Origin: Lachnospiraceae bacterium
GTDB taxonomy: Bacteria > Bacillota > Clostridia > Lachnospirales > Lachnospiraceae
Direction of reading: 5' to 3'
Assembly (NCBI GenBank): GCA_017556805.1
Contig: JAFYMC010000011.1
Coordinates: forward strand, 1 to 38,134
Length of the DNA: 38,134 bases
Under the pieces are notes generated by a model. It did not search any database, was not told where the DNA came from, and worked only from the letters and a program-made list of their open reading frames with translations. Positions 6,117 through 14,603 of the stretch are shown here, piece after piece. A program made the translations under genes and the position numbers. Each line of letters starts with the position of its first letter. The stretch's first letter is position 1.

Positions 6117-7563
6117 TGAGTTTACGGAATTTATGAAGGAACTGGACGGGGGAGTACCGGAAATCGGCGAATCCATTAAAAGGGGCAGTCGCAGAAAGGC
6201 GCGGAAGAAGTTTTTGTATCAGCCGCTTATGAGCTTGGCGGCGGTGTTTATGCTGTTTGTATTGTCGGTGAATATCAGTGCACCGGTGGCAAAGGCATTT
6301 TCCAATGTGCCGTTTTTAAAGGATTTAACGAATTCGGTTATTTTTTCGAAGTCTTTACGGGATGCCATTGAGAATGACTATGTACAGGGAGTGGAGCTGA
6401 AACAGACGAAGAACGGAGTAACGGCAGAAATCATATCCATGGTAGTAGATCAGGAAAAGCTGACGGTATTTTACCGGTTTGAATCCGACAAATACACGAA
6501 TTTGATTGCAAGTAGTAAGGTGTATGACGAGAGAGGGGAGGATGAGCTCGGATTTACTGAAAATGAGATGAGTAGTTTCGGTTGTCAGAATGAACAAATC
6601 CGTAGTGTATCCACCGATTATCTTATGTTAAATAGGGCAGACAACATCTGGATGGAGTCTATGCCGGAAAAGGTGACGTTCCGAATGACAGTGTGGGACA
6701 GACAAATTTTCGGTGATAAAAATTATCTTTCTGATGAGCTTATTCAGAAAGATAGTGAACACATTTTGACATTCGATTTCCTGTTAGACCTTTCTCCTGA
6801 GAATATGGCTCAACCGATGGTTTATGAGGTAAATCAGACAATAGAGATTGAAGAACATAAGTTGACGGTGAAAGATGTACAGGTGTATCCGACGTATATG
6901 CAGGTACATGTGGAAGATGCGGCAGAAAATGAGTCGCCGCTACAGTTTTTGCACTACTATGTGGAAAATGAGGACGGAGAGCGTTTTTATAACTTCGGCA
7001 ACATGGTCAAAACGAATTCCATGGATTCGAATGCCTCTATGTTTTTTCGATTTGAAGGAGAGAGTCCGTATTTTACTGATTCAGAGAGCTTAAAGCTGGT
7101 AGTGACCGGCGCGGAATGGTTAGAACCGGAAAAAGAATGTACCTTTGTAAATTTGGTGACGGGAGAAGTAAAGAATCTTCCGGAGTATGTGACGCTAAAG
7201 GAGATTAAGGAGTTAAACGGAATGACATATTTAACGTTCTCTCAGGAGTGCGTGGCTATGGCGGATGAACGGACGGGAGAGCGTATTGACAGAAGACGAA
7301 GCGGTGATCCGTTTGTCGGATGGTACTATGATGGGGAAGAAAAAAAGCATGAGACAACATATGAGGGATTGGATCCGAAAGAAGCGCTTGAGTGGGATCT
7401 CATCCAGTATGGAAGAATGGAACGCGACGAAAGTGATAACCTTACCGGAATCTACAACTGCACGTTTGAACTAAAGGATTATCCGTACGAGGAGATTCGT
7501 TTGGTAAATTTCTACTCGGATGCATGGCGTGCAGAAGAGGAAGTATCGATTGTGATTAAGTAA
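6103..7563 (+). CDS. DUF4179-type transmembrane anti-sigma factor
   Basis: A 486-residue single-pass protein. Residues 1-38 are cytoplasmic and basic at the end (KRGSRRKARKK). A helix at about 40-58 crosses the membrane, followed by APVAKAFSNVPFLKDL and a roughly 420-residue extracytoplasmic part rich in beta-type sequence. This architecture beside an ECF gene is that of DUF4179 proteins, which hold the sigma factor at the membrane until an envelope signal arrives. The family call rests on architecture and the N-terminal region. ATG 6103 follows GGAGGAATCGT inside the end of the sigma gene, implying translational coupling. The inducing signal is unknown. Confidence 0.85.
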   Translation: MNRNDEFTEFMKELDGGVPEIGESIKRGSRRKARKKFLYQPLMSLAAVFMLFVLSVNISAPVAKAFSNVPFLKDLTNSVIFSKSLRDAIENDYVQGVELKQTKNGVTAEIISMVVDQEKLTVFYRFESDKYTNLIASSKVYDERGEDELGFTENEMSSFGCQNEQIRSVSTDYLMLNRADNIWMESMPEKVTFRMTVWDRQIFGDKNYLSDELIQKDSEHILTFDFLLDLSPENMAQPMVYEVNQTIEIEEHKLTVKDVQVYPTYMQVHVEDAAENESPLQFLHYYVENEDGERFYNFGNMVKTNSMDSNASMFFRFEGESPYFTDSESLKLVVTGAEWLEPEKECTFVNLVTGEVKNLPEYVTLKEIKELNGMTYLTFSQECVAMADERTGERIDRRRSGDPFVGWYYDGEEKKHETTYEGLDPKEALEWDLIQYGRMERDESDNLTGIYNCTFELKDYPYEEIRLVNFYSDAWRAEEEVSIVIK

Positions 7564-7600
7564 GAATCTAAATGGGGAAGGGTAGAAAGGAATTATAGGA

Positions 7601-7640
7601 GAAAACGGTGTATCTTGGTGGGAGGTACACCGTTTTCTTG
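7601..7640 (+). terminator. Terminator of the sigma/anti-sigma operon
   Basis: GAAAACGGTGTA (7601-7612) pairs perfectly with TACACCGTTTTC (7626-7637); the loop is 13 nt and the stem ends in a T-rich side. Confidence 0.85.
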
Positions 7641-7700
7641 TGCTTTCATATACTATAGCAGGGATTTGTTTCCCTAAATACCCGAAAGGAGGCGCATGGA

Positions 7701-8000
7701 ATGTACCGATATGTGATAACCTTAGGAGAGCTAAAGAAACTACAGAAGCAGGGAACTGTACGGCTTGTGGATGTACGGGAGGAGGAAAGTTATAAAAAGG
7801 GGCATATTCCGGAGGCTGTGTCGATTCCGTATTCGGAAGATCAGGACTTTTTGGAGAAGTTTGAAAAGGCGGGGACAATTGTAATATGCTGTGACCGTGG
7901 GAATTTAAGCGCAAAGGTCACCCTGCGGATGCGAAAGGCGGGGTATCCGGCCTATAGTCTGGCGGGAGGCTATGAAGGATATCGGCGATTTCAAAAATAG
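7701..8000 (+). CDS. Rhodanese-like domain protein
   Basis: A 99-residue single rhodanese domain. VRLVDVREEESYKKGHIPEA (about residues 20-39) and the loop CCDRGNLS (63-70) are the two landmarks. C64 is the likely persulfide-carrying cysteine in a CxxGxxS loop, and LAGGYEGY near the end is typical. Such single-domain proteins carry sulfane sulfur or act as sulfurtransferases in the cytoplasm; the partner cannot be told from sequence. AAAGGAGG lies 9 nt before ATG 7701. It follows a terminator and precedes the rRNA methyltransferase gene by 74 bp. Confidence 0.9.
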   Translation: MYRYVITLGELKKLQKQGTVRLVDVREEESYKKGHIPEAVSIPYSEDQDFLEKFEKAGTIVICCDRGNLSAKVTLRMRKAGYPAYSLAGGYEGYRRFQK

Positions 8001-8074
8001 AGTTTCTTTTTTGGGCCGAGTATGATAAGATGATACAAAAGCATCATGTTGATAAGGTCAGAAAGGACAAAGGA

Positions 8075-9232
8075 ATGGCAGATTTGTTTGAGTTTCTGAC
8101 TCCGTGTCACTTTGGCACGGAGTCTGTTTTGAAAAAGGAGATTACGGACTTAGGATATGAGATAAAGGCGGTAGAGGATGGTAAGGTCAGCTTTATGGGA
8201 GATGTTACCGCAATTCCTCGCGCAAATATTTTCCTGCGTACCACGGAGCGTGTGCTTCTTGTGGTAGGTCGTTTTAAGGCAACCAGCTTTGAGGAATTGT
8301 TTGAAAAGACGAAGGCTTTGCCGTGGGAGAGGTATATTCCGGAGAACGGGAAATTCTGGGTGACAAAGGCAAACTCCGTAAAGAGTAAGTTGTTCAGCCC
8401 GTCGGATATTCAGCGTATTATGAAAAAGGCTATGGTAGAGCGCATGAAGCAGAGCTACAAGAAGGAATGGTTCCCGGAGGATGGGGCACCGTTCCCGATT
8501 CGCGTGTCTATTATGAAGGATGAAGTGACGGTGGGATTAGATACCTCCGGGGAGTCTTTGCATAAGAGAGGCTATCGTAAGCTCAGCTCCAAGGCCCCGA
8601 TTACGGAGACTTTGGCAGCGGCACTCATTTTACTGACACCGTGGAGAGAAGACCGTATTTTAGTGGACCCGTTCTGCGGCAGCGGTACAATCCCGATTGA
8701 GGCGGCGATGATTGGGGCAAATATTGCGCCGGGTATGAATCGTGAGTTCCTTTCCGAGGAGTGGACCCATTTGGTGCCGAAGAAGCTTTGGTATGATGCC
8801 ATTAACGAAGCAGAGGATTTGATTAAGCGGGATGTGTCCATGCAGATTCAGGGCTACGACATTGACGGCGATATGATAAAGGCGGCCAGACAAAACGCAG
8901 AGGATGCGGGAGTACTTGACTACATCCATTTCCAGCAGCGTCCGGTCAGTCAATTAAGCCATGCGAAAAAGTACGGTTTTGTCATTACGAACCCGCCGTA
9001 CGGTGAGCGTCTGGAGGAGAAGAAGGCACTGCCGGGACTGTATCAGGAGTTCGGAAAAGCCTTTGCGGGGCTGGATAGCTGGTCCTGTTACATGATTACC
9101 TCTTACGAGGAGGCACAGAAGTATTTCGGTCGTCAGGCGGACAAGAACCGCAAGATTTATAACGGTATGTTAAAGACCTATTTCTATCAGTTTATGGGCC
9201 CGCGCCCGCCGAAGAAAAAGCCGGAGCAGTAG
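8075..9232 (+). CDS. THUMP-domain class I SAM-dependent RNA methyltransferase (YpsC/RlmL-like)
   Basis: A 385-residue cytoplasmic protein. The N-terminal section (about 1-60) is ferredoxin-like, a THUMP domain follows to about 155, and a Rossmann methyltransferase covers 165-380. The SAM motif is DPFCGSGTIPIEAAMIG, and the catalytic NPPY motif lies in VITNPPYGERL. Such enzymes methylate N2 of guanine in 23S rRNA. The frame is open from 8030, but ATG 8075 starts the conserved MADLFEFLTPCHFGTE and has AGAAAGGAC upstream. The length equals that of Bacillus YpsC as I recall it. The exact target base is not determined by sequence. Confidence 0.92.
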   Translation: MADLFEFLTPCHFGTESVLKKEITDLGYEIKAVEDGKVSFMGDVTAIPRANIFLRTTERVLLVVGRFKATSFEELFEKTKALPWERYIPENGKFWVTKANSVKSKLFSPSDIQRIMKKAMVERMKQSYKKEWFPEDGAPFPIRVSIMKDEVTVGLDTSGESLHKRGYRKLSSKAPITETLAAALILLTPWREDRILVDPFCGSGTIPIEAAMIGANIAPGMNREFLSEEWTHLVPKKLWYDAINEAEDLIKRDVSMQIQGYDIDGDMIKAARQNAEDAGVLDYIHFQQRPVSQLSHAKKYGFVITNPPYGERLEEKKALPGLYQEFGKAFAGLDSWSCYMITSYEEAQKYFGRQADKNRKIYNGMLKTYFYQFMGPRPPKKKPEQ

Positions 9233-9275
9233 GGCGTAATAAAAGAAAAAGATGGGATTTTAAAGAGAAGATAAC

Positions 9276-9322
9276 AAGCGTCTGTACTTGGCGAAGACAG
9301 CCAAGAGAGGGCGCTTTGTTTC
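9276..9322 (+). terminator. Terminator or attenuator between the methyltransferase and MATE genes
   Basis: CTTGGC (9287-9292) pairs with GCCAAG (9300-9305), and AAGCG (9276-9280) with CGCTT (9312-9316), followed by TTGTTT. It ends 30 nt before the MATE start codon. Confidence 0.6.
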
Positions 9323-9351
9323 GGCAAAGGAATAGTACGAGGTCAGAATAT

Positions 9352-10746
9352 ATGAAAGAAAAAAGAAAGCGTCGGCTGAATTTCGGCATGGCAGGAGTCA
9401 TCCTGGCATTGGCATGGCCGACCATGTTGGAGCAGTTGATGCAGACTGCCGTGCAATATATCGACACTGCCATGGTAGGCAGTCTGGGAACCCAGGCGAC
9501 CGCAGCGGTGGGTGCTACCACCACGGTCAACTGGCTGGTGGGCAGTACCATTTCCGCGGTTGGTGTGGGCTTTCTGGCATTCATTGCAAAGGCGTTGGGA
9601 GCCGGTGATAAAGAGGCAGCAAAGAAGGCTGCGTCTCAGGCTTTGCTTGCGGTACTTGTGGTTGGTGTTGCGGTTACATTGATTACCGTAGGGCTGTCCG
9701 GACAGATTCCGAAATGGATGCAGGTGGATGAAAGTATCCGGGATTTGGCGGGGCAGTATTTCCTGATTTTATATTTACCGATGCTGTTCCGTACCGCCAG
9801 TGTGATTTTCGGTACGGTGCTCCGGGCGGCAGGAGATACCAAGTCTCCCATGAAAATCGGTGTGGTGGTGAATCTGGTCAATGTGATTTTAAACTTCTTG
9901 TTTATTTATCCTACCAGAGAGTTTACGGTGTTTTCCTTTACGTTTACTATGTGGGGTGCGGATATGGGTGTCATCGGTGCGGCGGTAGCCAGTGCCATTG
10001 CGTTTACGGTAGGCGGTGTTTTGATAACGATTGTGTTTTGGCGACATCCGCAGGTTTCTCCGAAGGGAGAGTCCCTGCGACCGGATATGAGAATTATCAA
10101 GCCGTGTCTTCGTGTGGCCATGCCGAATCTGTTTCAGCGGTTCGGTACATCGTTAGGCTATGTGGCTTTTGCGTCTATGATAAATGCTTTGGGCGATGTG
10201 TCTACAGCGGCCCATACCATTGCCAATACGGTGGAGTCCGCCTTTTACATTCCGGGCTATGGCATGCAGACGGCGGCGGCTACGTTAGCCGGAAATGCTT
10301 ACGGTGCGGGCGACGAAAAGCGCCTGAAAGAGCTGGCTCGGATGTTCTTTCCGATTGAAATTGCATTAATGATATTCTCCGGGGCGGCACTGTTTTTCTC
10401 GGCACCGGCACTGGTGGGGATATTCTCCGACTCGGAGGAGGTTATTACCCTTGGAACCGCGGTGCTTCGTATGGTGGCGGTATCGGAGCCGTTCTACGGG
10501 TTCTCCATTATTATGGAGGGTATGATGCAGGGCGTAGGCGAGACGAAGCGGCCGTTCGTGTACAATATCGTGGGTATGTGGCTGGTGCGCATTGTAGGTA
10601 CCTTTATTTGTACCAGTTTCTTTGATTTGGGACTGGTGGCAGCCTGGGCGTGCATGATTTCCCACAATCTGTTCCTGTTTGTGCTGTTTTTGATTTGTTA
10701 TAAAAAGGGACGGTGGAATCCGTTCCGGAAGGTACGGGAGGCGTAA
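9352..10746 (+). CDS. MATE-family multidrug/cation efflux transporter
   Basis: A 464-residue membrane protein with about 12 helices in two homologous halves. MatE hallmarks include LALAWPTMLEQLMQTAVQYIDTAMVGSLG in helix 1, TAAVGATTTVNW, an AAGDTKSPM loop in the first half and GVGETKRPF in the second. MATE proteins export drugs, dyes or metabolites using sodium or proton gradients. ATG 9352 with ACGAGGT upstream is preferred; a TTG 36 nt earlier lies in the 3' arm of a terminator-like hairpin. The nucleotidyltransferase gene follows after 4 bp, so the two are translationally close. The substrate cannot be inferred. Confidence 0.93.
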   Translation: MKEKRKRRLNFGMAGVILALAWPTMLEQLMQTAVQYIDTAMVGSLGTQATAAVGATTTVNWLVGSTISAVGVGFLAFIAKALGAGDKEAAKKAASQALLAVLVVGVAVTLITVGLSGQIPKWMQVDESIRDLAGQYFLILYLPMLFRTASVIFGTVLRAAGDTKSPMKIGVVVNLVNVILNFLFIYPTREFTVFSFTFTMWGADMGVIGAAVASAIAFTVGGVLITIVFWRHPQVSPKGESLRPDMRIIKPCLRVAMPNLFQRFGTSLGYVAFASMINALGDVSTAAHTIANTVESAFYIPGYGMQTAAATLAGNAYGAGDEKRLKELARMFFPIEIALMIFSGAALFFSAPALVGIFSDSEEVITLGTAVLRMVAVSEPFYGFSIIMEGMMQGVGETKRPFVYNIVGMWLVRIVGTFICTSFFDLGLVAAWACMISHNLFLFVLFLICYKKGRWNPFRKVREA

Positions 10747-10750
10747 GGCT

Positions 10751-11515
10751 GTGCAACTCTCTATTAACAACATGGTTCGGGAAATCAGCCGGATTCTTGC
10801 GGATTGTGATCCTACGATTTATATGTACGGCTCCGCTGCGCTGGATGATTTTCGGTTGGGATGGAGCGATATTGATATTTTGGTTCTGACGGAGAAGCAA
10901 ATATCGGAATCCCAAGCAAAGTTGCTTGTACATCTCCGCCAAGCCATGCTCGCGAAGGAACCTGATAATCCTTATTATCGTTCTTTTGAAGGTGGGATGC
11001 TTACCCGGAGTGCTTTTCTTACAAACGCCACCGACCGGGTGGTTTATTGGGGGACAAGCGGAGAACGAATTACCGACAGCTATTTGTTTGATAGCTTTGG
11101 TATGGCAGAACTGGTTGAAAACAGCGTTCTTTTGCATGGAAAAGATATACGAAAAGAACTGAAATATCCCGACTTTCGCGAACTGTATGCCGATGTGAAG
11201 CACCATTGTGAGACAATCCGGAAATACGCACAAAGCACCGGACGAAGTTATTATTCTTTCGGTTGGTTGTTGGATATCGCCCGGTGCATCTATACGCTTC
11301 GCACCGGCAAGATTATTGCAAAGACAAAAGCTGCAGAATGGGCGTTGGAAAACAATCTCTGCCCCGATTGGGAGGCACTTACAACCGCACTGAAGGTCCG
11401 CAGAAGTCCGCTTAATTATCGGGACGATAAAGAGATATTCGACTATGCGGAAATTCTTGGTGAGCCTGTGCAGCGTTTCGCGGATGTGCTGGAAAAGGAA
11501 TTAAGAAGAAAATAA
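10751..11515 (+). CDS. AadA-like nucleotidyltransferase
   Basis: A 254-residue protein. Near residue 25 it has the polymerase-beta-type nucleotidyltransferase signature GSAALDDFRLGWSDIDILV, that is GS followed by a DxD metal site. The C-terminal half has LLDIARCIYTLRTGKIIAKT and AAEWAL, matching the helical domain of aminoglycoside adenylyltransferases of the AadA/ANT(9) type. Those enzymes adenylate streptomycin or spectinomycin, but many genomic relatives have no proven substrate, so resistance is not claimed. The start is GTG 10751, 4 bp after the MATE stop, with GGGAGG 9 nt upstream. Residue-level identity to known enzymes would need a search. Confidence 0.82.
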   Translation: MQLSINNMVREISRILADCDPTIYMYGSAALDDFRLGWSDIDILVLTEKQISESQAKLLVHLRQAMLAKEPDNPYYRSFEGGMLTRSAFLTNATDRVVYWGTSGERITDSYLFDSFGMAELVENSVLLHGKDIRKELKYPDFRELYADVKHHCETIRKYAQSTGRSYYSFGWLLDIARCIYTLRTGKIIAKTKAAEWALENNLCPDWEALTTALKVRRSPLNYRDDKEIFDYAEILGEPVQRFADVLEKELRRK

Positions 11516-11530
11516 GGAGAATGGATTAGA

Positions 11531-11553
11531 GGACTCTCAGTTTTTGAGAGTCC
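11531..11553. terminator. Hairpin with GGACTCTC arms
   Basis: A perfect 9-bp stem GGACTCTCA / TGAGAGTCC with loop GTTTT. It lacks a good T-run, so termination is uncertain. Related GAGGACTC hairpins lie after the XRE-TPR genes at 12634-12660 and 14604-14634. Confidence 0.5.
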
Positions 11554-11571
11554 TTCAATTAAAATGAGACA

Positions 11572-11661
11572 TTGTTTTTCGGAATATTTTCTTGTATGCT
11601 TAAGTCAAGAAGTCTTCTTAAGGAAGTGAAAATGCAAATTCGATGGCGCGCGTTGAATTAG
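11572..11661 (+). promoter_or_regulatory. Promoter, palindrome and leader hairpin of XRE-TPR copy 1
   Basis: -35 TTGTTT (11572-11577) and -10 TATGCT (11595-11600), 17-bp spacer. At the start of the transcript AGTCAAGAAGTCTTCTT contains the perfect palindrome AAGAAG-T-CTTCTT (11607-11619). Then AATTC (11637-11641) pairs with GAATT (11655-11659). All three elements recur upstream of copies 2 and 3. Confidence 0.7.
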
Positions 11662-11687
11662 CGGAGGAATGAAGAGGAGAATAGAGC

Positions 11688-12614
11688 ATGAATAAAATAT
11701 TATCAAAAAATCTCAGAAAGCTGAGACAGGGAAAACGATTGACCCAGGAGTATGTAGCGGAGCGATTGGGAGTAAGTGCTCAGGCAGTGTCCCGTTGGGA
11801 AACAGGAGCTACCTTACCGGACGTTTTGCTGCTGCCGGAAATTGCAAGATTGTACGAGGTACTGGTGGATGATTTGTTTAAGGCGGATTTGCAGGAATAC
11901 GGGAAATTGTCCGACCGACTGGTGGCAGTGTATATTGATACCCTTAAAAATGATGATTTTATGGCAGGCATGAAAGAGTACGAACGAATGGAACGGGAAG
12001 GTAGCATGGAGGCAAAAGATTATTACGGACGTACATGGTTATACGGTAGAATGATAGGTGCTTGTCAGCGAGAAATAATGAAAGATTATGATAAGACGAT
12101 GGAGTTAAGTAAGGAGAATGATCCGGAGCTTTATAATCAGGCGAAGTACGGTAAGGTGGTTTATCGAGTTGATTGTTCCGGGGAGGGTCAGCAGTGTATT
12201 GATGAGCTGTTGCAAGCAGTAAAGGACAATCCGGAGGATGTAACAGAATGGGTTTGCCTGGAAACTGCGTATTACTGGGCGAAGCGATATGAAGAGTGCT
12301 ATCAGGTAGCAAAGGAGGCCATTGCGAAATTTCCGGAGGAATCGGATCTTTATTGTCTCGCCGGTGATGCGTGCAAGGAACTTGAAAAGTACGAGGAAGC
12401 ATACCCATACTGGGAAAAGCGATATGAATTGGACCCACAGATGTTAGATTCTTTATTCTCAATCGCGTTTTGTCGTGAGGAGCTTAAAGAGTATGATAAG
12501 GCTTATGAGGCTTGGATGCGGATTGTCAATATATTTAATGAGTGGGATGATGAAATCGCGGTGAAGTTCCCAATGAGAAAGGCGGAAGAATGTAAGGCGA
12601 AGATGGGGAAGTAA
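11688..12614 (+). CDS. XRE regulator with TPR-like C-terminal domain (tandem copy 1)
   Basis: A 308-residue protein. A Cro/CI-type helix-turn-helix covers residues 6-65 (VSAQAVSRWETGATLPD), followed by VDDLFKADLQEY. The rest is helical, with TPR-like pairs such as YEECYQVAKEAIAKFPE, YEEAYPYWEKRYELDP and YDKAYEAWMRI. HTH plus TPR at about 300 residues is the layout of RRNPP-type peptide-responsive regulators, but no peptide gene is identified, so that is only an architectural parallel. It is the first of three tandem paralogues (13620 and 14766) sharing promoter, palindrome and leader. ATG 11688 follows AGAGGAGAATAGAGC. Confidence 0.9.
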   Translation: MNKILSKNLRKLRQGKRLTQEYVAERLGVSAQAVSRWETGATLPDVLLLPEIARLYEVLVDDLFKADLQEYGKLSDRLVAVYIDTLKNDDFMAGMKEYERMEREGSMEAKDYYGRTWLYGRMIGACQREIMKDYDKTMELSKENDPELYNQAKYGKVVYRVDCSGEGQQCIDELLQAVKDNPEDVTEWVCLETAYYWAKRYEECYQVAKEAIAKFPEESDLYCLAGDACKELEKYEEAYPYWEKRYELDPQMLDSLFSIAFCREELKEYDKAYEAWMRIVNIFNEWDDEIAVKFPMRKAEECKAKMGK

Positions 12615-12633
12615 AAAGAGTAATGTAACAGAT

Positions 12634-12660
12634 GAGGACTCTTGCAAAGCGAGAGTCCTC
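12634..12660. terminator. Hairpin after XRE-TPR copy 1
   Basis: GAGGACTCTTGC pairs with GCGAGAGTCCTC (12634-12645/12649-12660) around AAA, followed by an AT-rich but not T-run flank. It lies between convergent genes. Confidence 0.65.
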
Positions 12661-12686
12661 GTAATTATATTATATTTATTTTGTGA

Positions 12687-12986
12687 TTATCGAGTCGGCA
12701 TTCCTTTCTTTACAATACGCAACTCATAGCCCAAAACATCTAAAATATGCGCAAACATCTTTAGTGACGGATTGGTTTCTTTACGTTCAATCCGAGAAAT
12801 CACCTGCTGTCTGTTTCCTGTAAGTGCGGCCAATTCACTCTGGGTTATTTTTTTCTGCTTCCGCAACGAAATCATTTCTCCTATCAACTCATATTCTGCG
12901 TGGTTCTCATTCCAAGCTTTTTTAAATTCCGGATTTTGCTTTCTCTTTTCTATCTCTTTACTTACATCAATCTGTACGAATGGCAT
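12687..12986 (-). CDS. HigA-like XRE antitoxin
   Basis: A 99-residue protein. The N-terminal 40 residues are charged and helical. The Cro/CI HTH covers about 42-95 (KKITQSELAALTGNRQQVIS, then RIERKETNPSLKMFAHILDV). It lies 15 bp after the RelE/HigB-like gene on the same strand, giving the toxin-first order typical of higBA modules. In such pairs the antitoxin neutralises the ribosome-dependent mRNase and represses the operon. The palindrome in the shared promoter (13379-13398) is the probable operator. The ATG at 12986 is preceded by AAAGGAGGCTGATTCAT, a strong ribosome binding site. Confidence 0.87.
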   Translation of the reverse strand: MPFVQIDVSKEIEKRKQNPEFKKAWNENHAEYELIGEMISLRKQKKITQSELAALTGNRQQVISRIERKETNPSLKMFAHILDVLGYELRIVKKGMPTR

Positions 12987-13001
12987 ATGAATCAGCCTCC
13001 T

Positions 13002-13358
13002 TTATATGAATGTTCTGTTAAGCAGTGAACCGAGTTCTTTAGCTCGTTTTCTTACTATATTACTATCATTTTTCTCTGTCTTATTCTTTTGTTTTCTACA
13101 GGCATGGAGAAGATAAATGTTGTTTGAATCTATTGCTATATAGAATATACGGTTATGCTTTTTGAAATACACCTCATACACCTTTTTCTCCCAGCGTTTA
13201 AATAGGATTTTATCAAACTCATTCTTTTCCATGTGCTCCATAACCATCAATCCATCCAGACGTTCTTCGGCTGTCAATGAATCCAAGTATTCCATTATCA
13301 AATCCTTTCCGGTATTTGACTCGTAATTATGCAATATCATCTGTAATACCCATCCCAC
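13002..13358 (-). CDS. HigB/RelE-like toxin (phage Gp49-like)
   Basis: A 118-residue basic protein of the RelE/Gp49 type. ESNTGKDLIMEYLDSLTAEE at the N-terminus, KRWEKKVYEVYFKKHNRIFY in the middle and YLLHACRKQKNKTEKNDSNI toward the end are the familiar landmarks. These toxins cut mRNA in the ribosome A site. It is the first gene of the pair with the HigA-like antitoxin. The GTG at 13358 is taken as start; ATG 13340, six codons inside, is an alternative. The pair is inserted in the opposite orientation between two tandem XRE-TPR paralogues, suggesting it arrived after their duplication. Confidence 0.85.
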   Translation of the reverse strand: MGWVLQMILHNYESNTGKDLIMEYLDSLTAEERLDGLMVMEHMEKNEFDKILFKRWEKKVYEVYFKKHNRIFYIAIDSNNIYLLHACRKQKNKTEKNDSNIVRKRAKELGSLLNRTFI

Positions 13359-13375
13359 CTTTCTTTCCTATATAT

Positions 13376-13405
13376 ATCATACAACTTATTAGTTGTATTT
13401 GTCAA
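13376..13405 (-). promoter_or_regulatory. higBA promoter with operator in the spacer
   Basis: On the minus strand, -35 TTGACA (13405-13400) and -10 TATGAT (13381-13376) are 18 bp apart. The spacer is almost filled by the perfect inverted repeat ATACAACT-N4-AGTTGTAT (13379-13398), well placed for repression by the antitoxin. Confidence 0.8.
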
Positions 13406-13503
13406 GGAAAAGATAAATAACTTCTGTTACAGATACGAGATAAAAGATGTAATGTGATGAAGACAACTCTTAGAAACTGAGAAAATTCACTTAAATCGTG
13501 ATA

Positions 13504-13592
13504 TGGATTTTTTGTATACTTTCCTGTATCATAAAGTCAAGAAGTCTTCTTGAAGTTGTGATGATAGGCAATCCGGTAACGCGTGCCGGATT
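13504..13592 (+). promoter_or_regulatory. Promoter, palindrome and leader hairpin of XRE-TPR copy 2
   Basis: TGGATT (13504-13509) and TATCAT (13527-13532) with a 17-bp spacer. The perfect palindrome AAGAAGTCTTCTT lies at 13539-13551. Leader hairpin: AATCCGG (13570-13576) with CCGGATT (13586-13592). A degenerate copy of the GAGGACTC hairpin lies just upstream (about 13460-13490). Confidence 0.7.
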
Positions 13593-13619
13593 TTCGGATG
13601 GATAAAAGGAGAGTATAGA

Positions 13620-14552
13620 ATGAACGAGAATTTTTCAAAGAATCTCAGAAAACTGAGACAGGAAAAGAAGCTGACCCAGGAGCAGGTAGCGGAAAAGCTT
13701 GGTGTAAGTGCCCAGTCGGTGTCCCGTTGGGAAACCGGTGCCACCTTTCCGGATGTGATGATGTTACCGGAAATATCCAGATTGTACGGTGTGCTGGTGG
13801 ATGATTTGTTTAAGGATGATTTGCAGGGATATGACCAGCTGTCCGACCGGTTGGTGGCGGTGTATTATGACACCATGAGGTTCGAGGACTTTACGGCGGC
13901 TGTACAAGAGTACGAACGAATGGAAAAGGAAGGAACTATGGAAGCTTGGGACTATAGCAAACGCACTTGGCTTTACGGAAGAATGATTTATGTTTCTACC
14001 AGAAAGATACTGGAAGATTATGATAAAACCATGGAGCTGAGCAAGGAAACTGACCCGGAACTGTATTTCCAGGCGAAAGATGGGAAGTTAATGTTCCGAT
14101 GCAGCTCTACAGCGGACGGTCCGCAGTGTGTGGAAGAACAGCTACAGGCGGTAAAGGAGCATCCGGAGGATTCCAGAGAATGGGCTTGGCTGGAGGGCGC
14201 CTATTATATGACAAAACAGTACGAGGAGTGCTATCGGGTAGCAAAGGAGGCCATTGCGAAATTCCCGGAGGATTCGGATCATTATGGTAGTGCCGGTGAT
14301 GCATGCAAGGAATTGGGAAAGTATGAGGAGGCATATTGGTACTGGGAAAAGCGTCATGAATTAGACCCGGAGAAGTTGGATTGCTTATACGCAATTGCGT
14401 TTTGCCATGAAGGATTGGGAGAATATGATAAGGCCTATGAAGCATGGATGCGGATTGTCGGGTTATTGAACAGACCGTGCGATGAAATTGCTGTGAAGTT
14501 CCCAATGAGAAAAGCTGAGGAATGTAAGGCGAAGCTGGGGAAGAAGGAGTAA
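13620..14552 (+). CDS. XRE regulator with TPR-like C-terminal domain (tandem copy 2)
   Basis: A 310-residue paralogue of the protein at 11688, with the same HTH (VSAQSVSRWETGATFPD at about residues 29-45) and the same helical repeat pattern (YEECYRVAKEAIAKFPE, YEEAYWYWEKRHELDP, YDKAYEAWMRI). It ends in the shared motif KFPMRKAEECKAKLGKK. ATG 13620 follows AAAAGGAGAGTATAGA. The three copies are close enough to reflect recent local duplication, yet the middle of the C-terminal domain differs, which would fit divergence of ligand or partner recognition. It is monocistronic, with its own promoter and terminator hairpin. Confidence 0.9.
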   Translation: MNENFSKNLRKLRQEKKLTQEQVAEKLGVSAQSVSRWETGATFPDVMMLPEISRLYGVLVDDLFKDDLQGYDQLSDRLVAVYYDTMRFEDFTAAVQEYERMEKEGTMEAWDYSKRTWLYGRMIYVSTRKILEDYDKTMELSKETDPELYFQAKDGKLMFRCSSTADGPQCVEEQLQAVKEHPEDSREWAWLEGAYYMTKQYEECYRVAKEAIAKFPEDSDHYGSAGDACKELGKYEEAYWYWEKRHELDPEKLDCLYAIAFCHEGLGEYDKAYEAWMRIVGLLNRPCDEIAVKFPMRKAEECKAKLGKKE

Positions 14553-14603
14553 GAGAAACTAAAAGAGTGTTGAGGCACACGGTGGTTTGAATAAGTTTGT
14601 TAG

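Noticed and set aside
7471-7914. A 147-codon minus-strand frame over the end of the anti-sigma gene and the rhodanese gene
   Set aside because: It is antisense to two well-supported genes, crosses a terminator and has low-complexity Pro/Ser sequence typical of shadow frames.
10751-11515. Calling the AadA-like gene an antibiotic-resistance determinant
   Set aside because: Motifs support the fold only; many chromosomal relatives have no known drug substrate, so resistance is not claimed.
11632-11661. Short frames in the XRE-TPR leaders (for example MQIRWRALN) as leader or signal peptides
   Set aside because: The frames are not conserved between the three copies, most lack an RBS, and only the hairpin pairing is conserved.
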